Made by a program: the position numbers and the translations under genes. Of a stretch of DNA of 64,000 nt, positions 1 to 11,202 are shown in pieces; the first letter of the stretch is position 1; every line of letters starts with the position of its first letter. The notes under the pieces are model-generated. The model had not been told where the DNA came from, did no database searches, and worked only from the letters and a program-made list of their open reading frames with translations. The stretch is from Furcasterigmium furcatum (taxonomy: Eukaryota; Ascomycota; Sordariomycetes; Glomerellales; Plectosphaerellaceae), in assembly GCA_001599815.1 (NCBI GenBank), contig BCIA01000001.1, positions 3,352,934-3,416,933 of the forward strand, read 5' to 3'.

Positions 1-38
1 AGGTTCAGAGATCTGGAGAGGATAATCAAGAGAAAGAG

Positions 39-713
39 TCAACTGACCGTGAGTTGCTGGTGGCGTCTCCATTTGCGGGGGTTGCCGTTGCCCTTCTTCT
101 TGATGGACCTCCGAGCCTGACAGACGGGACCTTGCCGGCGATCGAGCACCTCTGCAGCGCCGTCGTGGTCCTCATCAACAAGTTCACCGGTCTCGGCACT
201 AATTTCTGCGGGGGAGACGAAAAGCTCGTCCTCGTAGAATTCGCCGATAATGGCCAGATCGTTGTGGGACTGGGGGCCAAGGCACTCGGCTGTGATGTTC
301 AGGGGCAGCCTCTCGTGGGTGTCGAGCTCACCGGCTGCCCAGGGGACCTCACATTCCACTACGGCGACGTCCGTGTTCCAGCGGGCCTCGCAGACGATGC
401 CGCCGGACCTCTCGGCCTCGAATTCGAGGGCGTAGCGGGCGTCTCCGATAGTCAATTCGCCGCTGCCTGTGTCGTCGGCAAAGACTTGGATCGGAACGCC
501 GCCAAAGGTCACCTTACTGTCGCAGGCGTAGGCCAGGAGGGAGGTCCCCTCGTTGTCCTTGACGAAAATTATCTGGTCGCCGGTGTTCAGGCTCGACTCC
601 CAGGTGATGAAAACTGAGTTAGGCGTGTCGAGGGCCTCGCCCTCCCAGTCTAAGCGACGGCCGGCGACGAGGCCGGCAAGGGACAGCAAGTAGGCGGCGG
701 GACCGGTCTTCAT
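39..713 (-). CDS. Small secreted protein of unknown function
   Basis: 224-aa protein starting at MKTGPAAYLLSL, with a hydrophobic N-terminal signal peptide of about 18 residues ending near AGLVAGR. The frame stays open 237 nt upstream, but I chose this start because it places the signal peptide first. The mature part is acidic, with Cys residues that could pair (YACDSK, IVCEAR, VECEVP, AECLGP). The last 30 residues switch to a very basic tail (RRSIKKKGNGNPRKWRRH) after a dibasic LDRRQ site, so Kex2-type processing is possible. No family is recognised. The basic tail could be read-through of an unrecognised intron; the gene ends close to the window edge. Confidence 0.6.
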   Translation of the reverse strand: MKTGPAAYLLSLAGLVAGRRLDWEGEALDTPNSVFITWESSLNTGDQIIFVKDNEGTSLLAYACDSKVTFGGVPIQVFADDTGSGELTIGDARYALEFEAERSGGIVCEARWNTDVAVVECEVPWAAGELDTHERLPLNITAECLGPQSHNDLAIIGEFYEDELFVSPAEISAETGELVDEDHDGAAEVLDRRQGPVCQARRSIKKKGNGNPRKWRRHQQLTVS

Positions 714-2146
714 GGCGGACGGCTGGAGGAGAGTAGAGTGAGAAAGGGATAGGCTTGGGGCTGGAGAATGAATGTGCAACATCAAGAAGGAATGCTCCTG
801 ATGATGAGAGGGATGACACTGTGCTGAGGATGACAGAGGCGCTGCAGGTTCTCGGTCTTCTACGCTTTTCCACCTCATATGATGTCGGTTGAAGCGGGAG
901 ACACCGAGAGGCCTCTGATCAACTCCGGGCTCGTCGCCCTCACATAACACCGTAACCTAAGCCTCTGCTTCTGACGATACTCCGAGCCACGGCTCGTGAT
1001 TCGCCACAGTACGATTCTGATCCAACTCTCGGCCTGGGCGCCCCAACCGGCGGCACTGAAGCTTTGCCAAGTCCATCTGGTCATCGCATCCGCGCCAAAC
1101 CAACAGCCGGCCGGAAAGCTGCGCCGCAGGTGAGTTTACTGACATGTAAGGCAGATCATGCGGACAGGGGCCCAGGGTGGTCTGGACCGTGTGGTGGGGT
1201 GCCCGACTTCCCGTGTGTTGTGGGCGAGTCTGAGCTTCGAGTTGCCAGATATCAATGTGTGTAGTCATTAAGGTCAGGCTTCCGCGGCACAGATGTGGGC
1301 AGTAAAACCTCATGTTGCGTGCCGATAACCCTCACTCCGAGGTGCATGGCCAGGCCACAACTTGGCTCAAGAGGCCGGCCTGGCGGTGATGGGCCGACGA
1401 CGGATAATTTCTGGGGAGCCTCCAAGGCCAAGATCTCGCGGTCGACATGAGCCGTGCGTGTGTACATAGTAGCGGGGCATATTGGCAAGCACCTGCTGTT
1501 TTGGAGCCAACACGATGCCGTTGGCGCCAACTTGGGCTGCCAAGGCTCCCTGCCACTGCCACTGTAACATCAGTGAAGCCGTCGAGCCATTTCCTCCCGT
1601 ATTGCTCCACTCCCAGACTGACCGGGCAGTACAGCGTATGGTCTGGAGGGCGGCCCGTCAGTACTCAGGCTGCCTGAGCTTATTTCTTCTCCGCCAAGGC
1701 GGCCGGCGGCAATGCATCACTTTCGGCCTGGTCGCTCACATGTTGGTGTTCGAGTGAGTGGAACAAATTGTGCGGCTCTTTTTTCTGTGCCTCGTCCCTG
1801 CATCAAGAAAATCGTGAACAAAAAGTAAGTGGCAGGGTCACATGTCAAATATTTCCGAGCTGTTAATTAGTGGCTGCTGTCAGATTTGCCCGGCTTGTTT
1901 GGGGCCGTACCTTGAATCGGTGATGGCATGGTGCTGAGCCTCGGTATTTCTACGAGTACTTAGGCAGTAAGGGTAAGCGGTTACGATCCGGGTTATGCTT
2001 GGGGATGAAGCGTTACGGTTGGGGATCATTCTTGGAGTCACTGCGAGGGGCTATTTAGAGCTGCGGCGCGGGGTCATCAACATGAACACAACAACAACAG
2101 ATCACTTCCCATAGCAAACTAAATCATTTCTACTTAGCAAGACACC
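714..2146. other. Intergenic region, no gene seen
   Basis: Only short overlapping frames without recognisable domains occur here. The last 100 bases before 2147 are the promoter and leader of the hydrolase, with a weak TATA-like CTATTTAGA near 2050. No CGG-N10/11-CCG site was found here, unlike the other gaps of this cluster. Confidence 0.5.
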
Positions 2147-3337
2147 ATGTCCTCACAAGAACCGCCGCCGTTTCCATTGCCTGCTGAGGTGTCGTCTCAT
2201 TACATCCGCTCCCTCGCGAACGACCTGACGTACCACTTCCTCGCCGCCGGCCGCCCGGGCGACCCTCTGGTCTTGTTGTACCACGGATTCCCAGAGACGT
2301 CATACTGCTGGCGGTCCACGCTGCCCCTGATCGCGGCGAAGGGATACTACGCTGTCGCCCCAGACATCCGGGGCTTTGGTCGTACGGCATCGCCGAAATC
2401 AACTTCCGTCTTCACCGAGAAGGGGGACGAGCTTCGCCCGCACACGGTCACAGCCGCCGTCGGCGATGCGGTCATCTTCTTGAGCGCCCTGGGCTACACG
2501 ACCGTTCACTGTCTGGTCGGCCACGACCTGGGCGCGGTTCTCGTCGCCTGGTTCGCTCTCATGAGGCCCGACATGATCCAGCGCCTCGTTGTCGCCAGCC
2601 ATCCTTACACCGGGACCCCGTCTCTGCCAACGAAGCTGCCGCTCGACGACCATCAGGGCGATGCCCAGCCCCAGAAGCCCGGGAAAGCGCAGAATATCCA
2701 CTCCGATCTGCTCAACCTCCCCGAACCGCGCAAGCACTACAAATGGTTCTACGCCGGCCCCGAGGCCGCAGCAGACTTGTACTGCTCCTCCGAGGCCGAG
2801 CTCCGGGATCTGCTCAACGGGTACTACTATCTCAAATCGGCCTCCTGGACGGGCAACAAGCCGCACCCGCTCAAGGCGTGGGAGGCGGGCGAGCTGGCAA
2901 AGATGCCCTTCTACTACATCATGCCCTCCGACTGCGGGATGCGCGAGGCCGTGGGGCGACAGCTCGCGCTCTCAGGGGACAAACCCGACTGCCGGCCCTG
3001 GCTGTCCGATGCCGAGCTGGACGTCGTGGCCGCCGAGTGGCGCCGGACGGGCTTTCAGGGCGCGCTGAACTGGTACCGCATCGGGACTGATGCCGGGAAA
3101 TGGCAGGGCGACCTGCTGGCGTATTCGGGGCGGAAGCTGGAGATGCCAACGATCATGCTCCTCGGGCGGCAGGACTGGGGCAGCTATCAGCAGCCGGGGG
3201 TGCTCGAGACCGTCGGGGACAAGTGTGTGCGGTATCGCGGGGAGCGGTGGGTGGAGGACGCGGGGCACTGGATGCAGCAGGAGAAGCCGGAGGAGGTTGT
3301 GCAGCACATTCTTGATCTTTGCGAAGAGAGCGTCTAG
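2147..3337 (+). CDS. Alpha/beta hydrolase, epoxide hydrolase-like
   Basis: Intron-less 396-aa soluble hydrolase. The oxyanion/HGxP motif HGFPE is at residues 46-50, followed by DIRGFGRT. The nucleophile motif GHDLGA is at 125-130 with Asp127, an Asp nucleophile typical of epoxide hydrolases and haloalkane dehalogenases rather than Ser esterases. The catalytic His is probably H374 in DAGHW. A cap-like insertion rich in Tyr (around NGYYYLK) lies in the middle. There is no signal peptide, so it is probably cytosolic. It precedes the MDR oxidoreductase on the same strand and is the left-most member of the putative catabolic cluster. The class is secure; the substrate, epoxide or other, is unknown. 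Confidence 0.93.
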   Translation: MSSQEPPPFPLPAEVSSHYIRSLANDLTYHFLAAGRPGDPLVLLYHGFPETSYCWRSTLPLIAAKGYYAVAPDIRGFGRTASPKSTSVFTEKGDELRPHTVTAAVGDAVIFLSALGYTTVHCLVGHDLGAVLVAWFALMRPDMIQRLVVASHPYTGTPSLPTKLPLDDHQGDAQPQKPGKAQNIHSDLLNLPEPRKHYKWFYAGPEAAADLYCSSEAELRDLLNGYYYLKSASWTGNKPHPLKAWEAGELAKMPFYYIMPSDCGMREAVGRQLALSGDKPDCRPWLSDAELDVVAAEWRRTGFQGALNWYRIGTDAGKWQGDLLAYSGRKLEMPTIMLLGRQDWGSYQQPGVLETVGDKCVRYRGERWVEDAGHWMQQEKPEEVVQHILDLCEESV

Positions 3338-3673
3338 ATATCATTGCTTTAGTACTTGCGTTCTAATTACTTGTATTTTTTGAACTGCTGTGGTGGTGCG
3401 CGGAAGACGGAAGTGAGGAACAAAGCCCGGCGAGCTGAACCCCTAAACTGAACCTTCGGCCCAGAAACTGCCGAATCGGCCCCGAGAGTCCCGCTTCAAG
3501 ATCCACCGCATCGCGGAGAACCACCAGAATAAGGTAGATATAGCGTCATATCTCGACTTGGCTGTGGGTGTGATTTCTAATCCCGTGAAAGGATCTAACT
3601 CATGAACTCCTCCTTGTCTGAGAGGCCAATTCAGTTGCAACCACCATCAACACCGGCACTCACATTCGCAACC
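3338..3673. other. Hydrolase-oxidoreductase intergenic region
   Basis: 336 bp with the 3' end of the hydrolase and the promoter of the oxidoreductase. It holds two tandem CGG-N11-CCG sites, listed separately. A short upstream frame with an ATG at 3602 is in phase with the downstream gene and could serve as an alternative start. Confidence 0.5.
3457..3493. promoter_or_regulatory. Two tandem CGG-N11-CCG inverted half-sites
   Basis: CGG at 3457-3459 and CCG at 3471-3473 are 11 bases apart; CGG at 3477-3479 and CCG at 3491-3493 are also 11 bases apart. The geometry is that of Gal4-type Zn(II)2Cys6 dimers. The pair lies about 180-220 bp before the start of the MDR oxidoreductase. Binding is inference; single sites occur often by chance in GC-rich DNA. 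Confidence 0.4.
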
Positions 3674-4858
3674 ATGGCCCCTTCTGAGGTTCAGCAGTGG
3701 CAGACTCGCCAAAACGGCATCGACAAGCTCACCAGGGGCGCGGCTCCGATGCCGTCCCCCGGCGCCGGTGAGGTCCTTGTCGAGGTCAAGGCCGTGTCGC
3801 TCAACTACCGCGATACCGAGGGTGAGTATCCCACCGCCGCGCATCTCAAGATTCCAGATCACTAACTGTCCGCCAGTCGTCATGGGCCTCTACAAGCACC
3901 ACAAGACCGTCGACTCGTCAGAGAACGCCCCCCTCGTCCCCTGCTCGGACATGTGCGGTACCATCACCGCCGTCGGCGCCGGCGTCGCAGACTGGAAAGC
4001 CGGCGACCGCGTCCTCTCCATCTTCAACCAGGGCCATCTGAGCGGACAGATCAAGGCGCCCCAGATGTCCACCGGCCTCGGCCTGCCCCTCGAGGGCGTC
4101 CTGCAGACGCACCGCGTCTTCCCCGCCACCGGCCTCGTCAGGGCCCCGGCGCACATGTCGGACGAGGAGGCCGCATGCCTGCCCATCGCGGCCGTCACGG
4201 CCTGGATGTCCATCAACCAGTTCCGGCCCCTGGGACAGCCGGGCGGGAAGGGCGAGGTCATCCTCTTCCAGGGCACGGGCGGCGTCAGCATCAGCGGTTT
4301 GCAGATCGCCCACGCGGCCGGCGCGACGAGTACGTGAAGAAGAGACCCCCTTGTAAATGACAGAAGAGAACGCTGACGGCTGCAGCCATCGTCACCTCGT
4401 CCTCGGACGCCAAGCTCGAGAAGGCCAAGGCCCTCGGAGCGGACCATGTCCTCAACTACCGCACGACGCCCGACTGGGATGAGGCCGTCATGAGGCTCAC
4501 GGGCAACGAGGGCGCGGACATCATCCTCGAGTGTGGCGGCGCGCAGACCCTGGGCAAGTCGTTCAACTCGGTCGCCTTCGGGGGGACCATCTCCTGCATC
4601 GGGTATCTCTCGGGCAAGCAGGACGAGCCCGGCGACAGGACCAACGTCAACCTGCTCGCGCTGAGGCGCAACGTGACGCTCAAGGGTCTGCTGAACGGGC
4701 CGAGGGACCGGTTTGAGGAGATGATTGCGTTCTACGAGGAGCACGGGATCCGCCCCGTCGTTGATAAGGTTTTTGGGTTCGAGGAGGGCAAGGAGGCGCT
4801 GGAGTACCTGTTCAGCGGGTCGCACTTTGGCAAGGTCGTCGTCAGGGTTGGCGCTTGA
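3674..4858 (+). CDS. MDR-family NAD(P)-dependent oxidoreductase (quinone reductase/ADH-like)
   Basis: Exons 3674-3821, 3877-4329 and 4386-4858 give 357 aa. Both introns (55 and 56 nt) are GT-AG; the first has an ACTAAC branch site. The start MAPSEVQQW has a good context (accATGg); an upstream in-frame ATG at 3602 is possible. The N-terminal GroES-like part reads EVLVEVKAVSLNYRD, then PCSDMCGTI. The nucleotide-binding fold carries the FQGTGGVSISG turn, then TSSSDAKLEKAKALGAD, and ends GSHFGKVVVRVG as in zinc-independent quinone oxidoreductases. The Cys/His set for catalytic zinc is not evident. It probably reduces a carbonyl or enone in the pathway served by its neighbours; the substrate is unknown. 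Confidence 0.92.
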
Positions 4859-5793
4859 GCCTGGACACGTTTGAATATAACCTCACCCCGAGCACGTCTC
4901 TAGCACATACGACCATACCCACTGGAGAATACGGGATCCCGTCCGCTCTCCCAGCGTCAAGCCAGTGAGGGCTGGATTAGTAGTTGGGTCGGTGACGACC
5001 AGCGAATACCCGGTGTTGTATGTTTCTTTTTGCCTTTACACTGGCAATCTTACACAGGGACTTGTACACTGCACAATAGGGAACTGACGGAAGCCCCTAG
5101 TTTCAGGGCTGCATAGGTCGCCGATTGGGTTGCCTGCCTCGCTATGTAGGGGTTGGGGAGGCTCTGAAAATAGGGGGCGTAGCCCCTGGCTGCCTGGCCT
5201 GGCCTGGCCTGTTCGGGAGTTAAATGCGGACTTGAGCCACATGATGTTCCCCCTGTAAAACCGGCTCTCCTATAATACCCTTCACTTAAGATGCCAACAT
5301 GAATTATGAGCGACCTGCCCGCCTCCGAGGAGCGTCTGGGGCGCATGCCGGTTTTTCACGTTGGGCCAGAAAAGACTAGAGGACTCGGCGTTTGTACCGA
5401 GCCTGTAGGCTTCGTAATTCGGAGGAGTATTCCCTAAAAATAGCAATAGCATAGGAGGTCGGAGTTGTGCTGTGCCGCTGGCTTGCCTGGATCTATAGAC
5501 CCTAAGAACCCCTGAGAGGCCCGGAGCTCCTCGGGTTCCACCTCTCTGGCCAAGAGAATTAACTTCTGCTACTCGCCACCCTGATGAACTGAGGAGAAGG
5601 AGCGACGATGACGCGGTGTGAGGGGCACAGAGCACTCATCTCATTCTTCCATGCTAACAGACTAGAGAGATGGCCCTCGAGGGAGGACTTTCTGTCCACC
5701 CCTCTTCATGTGTAAATGGCAGACTGACGGGAGACTTGTTGGCGGGCGGCCATTGTACCATAATATGAGACCCTCGGCGAGATATCCTCCGGC
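4859..5793. other. Convergent intergenic region, no gene seen
   Basis: The region lies between the 3' ends of the oxidoreductase (+) and the MFS transporter (-). It contains a short GGCCT-type tandem run near 5190-5212. The small frames have no recognisable product. Confidence 0.45.
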
Positions 5794-7805
5794 TCAGATC
5801 AAGTACCTGAATCCCCTCTGCCTCTGCCTCGCCGTGGCAAGGTCGACCCCTTCAATGTCCGCCGTCTCCTGGAGCTTCCTGAGCTCCTTCCCGTTCAGCA
5901 TGACGTCCTCGTCCTCGAGCCTCGCGAGCCTCTTGTTCTCGCGGACGAGGATCTGCCGCTGGATGACGCCGCCGATGGCGGAGATGACGAGGAGCCCGAT
6001 GACGATCCCCAGGGCCACGGGGTACCGGTCCCCCTGGGTGTTGAAGTAGGTATACGAGGTCCAGATGCTGGCCGCGTTTCCGACGGCGTTGAGGAAGCCC
6101 ATCGCCGCGGCGCGCTTCGCGGGCGGGCGGGGGACGCAGCTGGACAGCCAGGCGTAGCATGTGCCGTTCATTGTGAAGACGAAGTTCAGTAGGAAGAGTG
6201 AGAAGTAGCGCGGCCCGAAGGAGTTGGTGGACATGAAGATGATGCATCCCGTGATGACGATGGGGATAGGGTCTGCGGGTGCATGTACTGTCAGTGATAT
6301 TTCTCTCTCTATCTCACCTGGAGGGGGAAGCTTCAGGTACTTACACATGAAGAACCAGAACCTGTTCTGAAGCCTGTCCGAGAGCCACGAGTGGAAGGCG
6401 CAGTAGAAGGCCATGAAGATGTACGGCGGCGCGACGAGCAGTAGGGACACGGTATCGTCGAAGCCGAGGGTGCGGGTCAGCGTCGGGAAGAAGTTCTGGA
6501 AGCCGCCGGCGCCGATGAAAGCGTGGTAGGCGACGGTCAGGATCCAGACCTTGGGGTCCTTGAGCGCCAGCTTGAGGCCTTCGAAGACGCTCTTGGAGCC
6601 GCCCATGTCGACGTCTGCCTCGGACGCGTCCATGGCCACTCGCCGCAGGGCGATCTGCCGCATTTCCGGGCTCAGCCCCTTCCAGGTCTCGGGGAAGTCT
6701 GGGAGGATGAAGCAGATGACGATGCCGGTGGCCACGGTCACGACGCCCTCTAGGATGTAGAGCCATCTCCAGGCGGCAATGCCGTGGGCGCCGTCCAGGC
6801 CGCTCAGGATGCCCGCGGCGATGAGGTTGCCAAAGGCACCTGCGATGAGGGAGCCGTTGTAAAAGAGAGCCATCCGAAGTGACAGCTCCCTCTTGGTATA
6901 CCACTTGGAGAGGTAGAATATGACCTATTGCGCTTCGTCAGCTTCCTGAGCGTTACAGCAGTGAAGCAGTCAGACGTACACCTGGGAAGAATGGCGCTTC
7001 TGCGAATGGATGTTAGCATTGGGACCTGAATCAAAGCCGAAGGACTCGGGGCCAGGCGCAGGCTTACCAACGAGACCAAGCACGAGTCTGCAAGCGACGA
7101 TGCCAGCAAAGTTCCGCGTGAGAGCAGTCAAAGCAGAGACCAGACCCCAAGCAATGGTGAAGAATCCGAGATAGTATGCGGGGCGGCCAATGTAGTTGAG
7201 CAGCATGTTGGACGGCAGTTGGCCCAAGACCTTGGGCATTGTCAGCAGAAAGACCAGAGAAGAGCATGATTCGCGGGGCAACTTGCGTAGGTGATGAAGA
7301 GAACAGAGAGACCAATCTGGTCTGTTGAGAGGAAGAGCTGTCAGCAAGTGCTCGACCTATCTGGTTTCTCGTTTGCGAGGGTCTCCTCTTACACTGGGTA
7401 TCGCTGAGGTTGAGGTCCCGCTCGAGTCCCTGAAGACGAGCCGCGGCATAGTTGTTTCTTGCAGAAGTTAGTAACCGAGCATAGGCCAGACTGGCCAGTA
7501 AGTTGCCGGTGCTTACCGATCGATGTAGTTCATCAAGCTGGCAGAGAGTCAGTTTGAACTTTCAAGTAGAATGACTCCCAGGGGGAGACGGCTTACTATG
7601 TCCAGATCATGAGAGGCATGATAATCAGATCGAGCTTCACCCGCAGCTTCCGCTCAAGAACAAGTTCTTCCTCGCTGAAAGCGGTTTGATGAGCTTGCTC
7701 GGTGGTCTCGCCGACTTCTTTGTCAGATCCGATGATATCATGGTCGTGGACCTTGGCGGGGGGAGCGTCCTGGCCTTTTCCGTCTTTGTCGACAAGGGCT
7801 GCCAT
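5794..7805 (-). CDS. MFS transporter, allantoate/nicotinate permease (Dal5/ACS) type
   Basis: Eight exons, in coding order 7805-7597, 7537-7517, 7457-7393, 7321-7287, 7230-7068, 6999-6980, 6924-6345 and 6272-5794, give 523 aa in continuous phase. Joined exons rebuild the family signature: MPLMIWTYLMNYIDRNNYA, then LPSNMLLNYIGRPAYY, then LVEAPFFPGVIFYLSKWY. Exons of 20, 21 and 35 nt would be missed by simple gene finding. The intron at 7286-7231 has a GC donor (TAC/GCAAGT). The 72-nt intron 6344-6273 contains no stop in frame. About 12 membrane helices are expected. The family imports organic anions such as allantoate, nicotinate or pantothenate. The start at 7805 has context accATGG; an upstream ATG at 7829 is possible. 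It is divergent from the Zn(II)2Cys6 gene, which may regulate it. Confidence 0.92.
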
Positions 7806-8365
7806 GGTGTATGCGGAAGTCGTGTTCAAAGATGATGGGCGCGAGTCTCATGCCTCGACATTGGATTCAATCCACAAGCTGGGTGCCATCGAGTCTTTAA
7901 ATCATCGGACCAGGTCGTTGTGATAGATAAGACATGGTGGATGAGTCTTGGACCTGGAGTCCTAATCTGGGGGAATCATGAATCCACAGATTGCCGGCCG
8001 CCCTCATCCATGCAGCGTTCACCCGATGATTCAGCTTATCATCGACGGGCTATGAAAATCCGTGGTCGGGGTTCAAACCCCGTCGCCCGAATCCGGGGAG
8101 ACGACCATAGTCCCCGCCCACCTACCGTCGTCTACCTATAATAGGGGGCAGCGTCGTCTTTTAGGGCATTGCGGGGGGGCTTAGCGCTGTCTTTGGCGCA
8201 TTTTCGTTCCTTGGCCGGCTGTGCAGACCCGCTCCGCGGGATTGGGGAGCCCGTCGGCGGGAGAGACGGACTACAACTTCCCGCTCGTTCCCGCTCATCT
8301 TCTCCCAGACACATCTCGTCTGTTCGCAATGCAAGGCCCTCCTCTGGGCCATCATCTCACGCGGA
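7806..8365. promoter_or_regulatory. Shared divergent promoter of transporter and transcription factor
   Basis: 560 bp between the start codons of the MFS transporter (-) and the regulator (+). It carries two adjacent inverted CGG/CCG sites at 8046-8082. This arrangement suggests joint control and possible autoregulation. No RNA gene is supported. Confidence 0.55.
8046..8082. promoter_or_regulatory. CGG-N11-CCG and CGG-N10-CCG sites
   Basis: CGG 8046-8048 and CCG 8060-8062 are 11 bases apart. CGG 8067-8069 and CCG 8080-8082 are 10 bases apart and extend to the 5-bp palindromic arms CGGGG and CCCCG. The N10 geometry is that of Put3-type zinc cluster dimers, and N11 that of Gal4. Their place between a zinc cluster gene and a transporter makes a real operator plausible. 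Confidence 0.5.
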
Positions 8366-10820
8366 ATGACATCCGAGCACCAGCCCACAATCACCAGCCC
8401 GTCTGCAGCGGCACCAGGCCCCCCGTCAGAGTCCGGCAGCCTGGACGGACCCTCTCGAAGACAGGGCCGCAAGAAACGGCTGGCCTGTCGGCGCTGCCAG
8501 TCCCGGAAGATCAAGGCAAGACCCCGGATTTGTGGAGGGCGACACATTGAAACCATCTGACCTATTGGCTCACAGTGTGATGGCTCGCTGCCCAAGTGCT
8601 CGGCTTGCCAGCGGGCACGTACCGAGTGTGTCAATGGGAAGACGACCTGGCAGGGGCCCGGCATCTCCAAGAGGTGAGTAGCCATTGAGCAAACATGGAC
8701 TGGAAGGCATACCTCTCATACGTTCTTGTCTACTCTAGGGATGCTATACGACTCCAGGAGCAAAACAGGCGCCTGCTCGAAGCCTTGCGGGAACGATGTC
8801 CGGATGTTGACATGGCTGATCTGGAGGGAGACGGTTCATCTCAGAGTAGACCCCCGGGTGAATCCTCTCATTCAGACACACGAGGAGTATCGGCAAGGGC
8901 ATCAGCTGCCCTGCACATGACGGTGTCGCCCAGTCTTGACGCCAACAGAACGGGCCATCTGCTACACACGCCCGAGACATCGGCCACGCCGCACACAGAA
9001 CGACCTGGCGATATCGCACACGAGCTAGGGATGATCCCTCTCACGGCCGGGGTCAACAAGTACCTGGGCCCATCGAGTGGATTCTCCATCGCGAAACTGG
9101 TCCTTGCGCGGGCAGACCAGGCGAGTGGTTACACTCCAGGGGAAAGCCACTATGATGAGACGGCAGAGACACGATGCAAGTCCATGTTCACCATCTCACC
9201 GTCGGCGCTGCCCGCCCCAAAGGAACAAGCAATTCAGCTTTCACGCATCTACTTCGAACAGGTCCATCCGCGGTATCCTTTCCTCCACCAGCAGAGCCAC
9301 TTCCGTGCCCTCGACCATGTGTACAGCCACTCGCATTCAGCAACCAAAGCACTGGAATTTCAGGTGACCATGGTCCTCGCCATCTCTGCAACCATCTTGT
9401 CCAGGCGCTTGAGAATATCATTCAGCGGGGAGGGTCTTTGCGCCGCGGCCATGGAACACGCGGATGAGATCGACTTCCAAAGCTCGACGGAGGGTGTGCA
9501 GTGTCTCCTCCTCATCTCGATGTTCACCCTGCACAGTCCTTTCTTGGGGATCAACCCCTGGTATCTTAACTACCAATGTCTGGCCGCCATCTTGGATCTC
9601 GGTCTGCAACAGGACCTGTCAGTTGGCCATCCGATCGATTCCTTCGAACGAGAGATGCGGACGAGAGTCTTCTGGGTGGTCTTTTCCATTGACAGGATCA
9701 TTGCCACCACCTTGGGAAGGCCGGTCGGCTTGAGGGACGAAGCGTGCGATCTCAGGGTACGTCTATCTAACCCAAAACGCGCACCAATGTTGTACTGATC
9801 AATTTATAGTTACCGGAAGGCTTCGAAGATGACCAGCTTGATGCCCTGCGGACACAGAGCCAGGGCGCGTCGACCTTAGTCCCCACGGGCAGACCAGGCG
9901 CCGTATCCTGTGCCATTGTCCATTTCAGGCTCTCTCTCCTCAATTCTGAGATCATGCACACGTTGCACAGCGTCTCGCCCAATGCGCCCCGGCAGACTTA
10001 TCTCCGGGTTTCTGACGTGGGAGCATGGCAAGATGAACTGTACGGCCGCCTCGAGGCAATCCGTCATGACTTCCCAGTATATGGGCCTGAAAGCAGACAC
10101 CTTCTGGCCCTTTGTGACATCCGATACCACGAGATCGTCATGCTCCTCTTCCGGCCGACGCCACGGGTCCGAGCACCCGGCAAGGACTCTTTGACAAGAT
10201 GCTTCCAAAGCGCCGAGGCGACGATTCGGCTCTGGAAAGAGCTGTATCACTCGGACAGGATGTCGTACTCGTGGACGAGCATCCACTCCATAACCCTCAG
10301 CGCCATCATCATCCTGTACTGCATCTGGATGGTCCGCGATCTGACGGTGAGCACCGAGATTGACTCTCTCACACAAACGATGGTGGCAGCATCGAATCTG
10401 CTTAGTGCGGCCGGGGAACATTGGGCGGACGCGAGGCGCTGCCGGGACTCGCTCAACAATCTGACGACAGCCACGGTCAAATGGCTCGTGAACTTGCGGA
10501 CCAACACACAACAGATGCGCGCTGATTGCGCCAGAGCCGATTCTCTCATGCAAGCAGCCGCGCCCGAAGACTTGATGAACGACGGCTACTCGGGACAGCA
10601 GCACGAACCGGCCTTTGATGAGAATAGAGACATTCAAGAGGGCCAACCGTTGAACCCGGGAGCCCCTTGGCCATGGGTCGACACGTACATAAACGGAGAC
10701 GATCTGGCAACGCTCTTCAGGACGCCGAACCCCTTTTCCTCGGAGCCCCCGCTCACCATGGAGGGGATGTTCAGCGACTATCAGCCGCTGTTTGATTTCT
10801 ACCAGAGCAATGAATTTTGA
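8366..10820 (+). CDS. Zn(II)2Cys6 fungal transcription factor
   Basis: Exons 8366-8515, 8576-8673, 8739-9756 and 9810-10820 give 758 aa. Residues 41-68 form a perfect binuclear zinc cluster (Cys 41, 44, 51, 58, 61, 68; spacing 2-6-6-2-6), which appears only when the 60-nt intron 8516-8575 is removed. That intron has a GC donor (AAG/GCAAGA), a CTGAC branch site and a CACAG acceptor. A coiled-coil linker follows (RLQEQNRRLLEALRE). The middle region (QVHPRYPFLHQQSHF and FWVVFSIDRIIATTLGRPVG) is the fungal-specific regulatory domain. The C-terminus is acidic and aromatic (FSDYQPLFDFYQSNEF), as in activation domains. It is probably the local regulator of the transporter, amidase and dehydratase. 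Confidence 0.94.
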
Positions 10821-11202
10821 TCAAATTCAACTGCCAATCATCCATGTACCTGCAATGTAAATATGAGCATATGCGCCCGCGCGGACGGACATTGCCGGGG
10901 CGGCGTCTTGCCCGCAGGGTGGCCTGTCTCGGGATCATCTGTCCGCCTTCGGACAACGTAGTCCGAGAAGACCTGGCCGATTCGAGACTGGGATCCATTG
11001 TTGGCAAAAGTCCCATGACAGATGAGACGATGGGCGCATAGCTCGAGAATACGCTTGCTTGATATTTATAGCTCATTCTTGTGAGGCTCGCGGATCATCA
11101 AATAGTCTCATAGCAGTCTGTCTGTCTGCTGCCAACGCCCGCCAGTTCATTCACCAAGGCATGCATTCAACCCATTTCAGATTCAACTCAAACGACATCG
11201 GA
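10821..11202. promoter_or_regulatory. Promoter region of the amidase
   Basis: 382 bp between the regulator and the amidase. It contains a CGG-N10-CCG palindrome (10950-10965) and a CGG-N6-CCG element near 10885-10896. Confidence 0.45.
10950..10965. promoter_or_regulatory. CGG-N10-CCG palindrome
   Basis: The half-sites extend to CGGAC and GTCCG around a 6-base centre, so the inverted symmetry is 5 bp per arm, as in the site at 8067. It lies about 240 bp upstream of the amidase start. Confidence 0.45.

Noticed and set aside
8067..8082. tRNA T-arm-like GGGGTTCAAACCCC
   Set aside because: The loop resembles a TPsiC arm, but no acceptor, D-arm or anticodon arm pairs around it; better explained as a CGG-N10-CCG palindrome.
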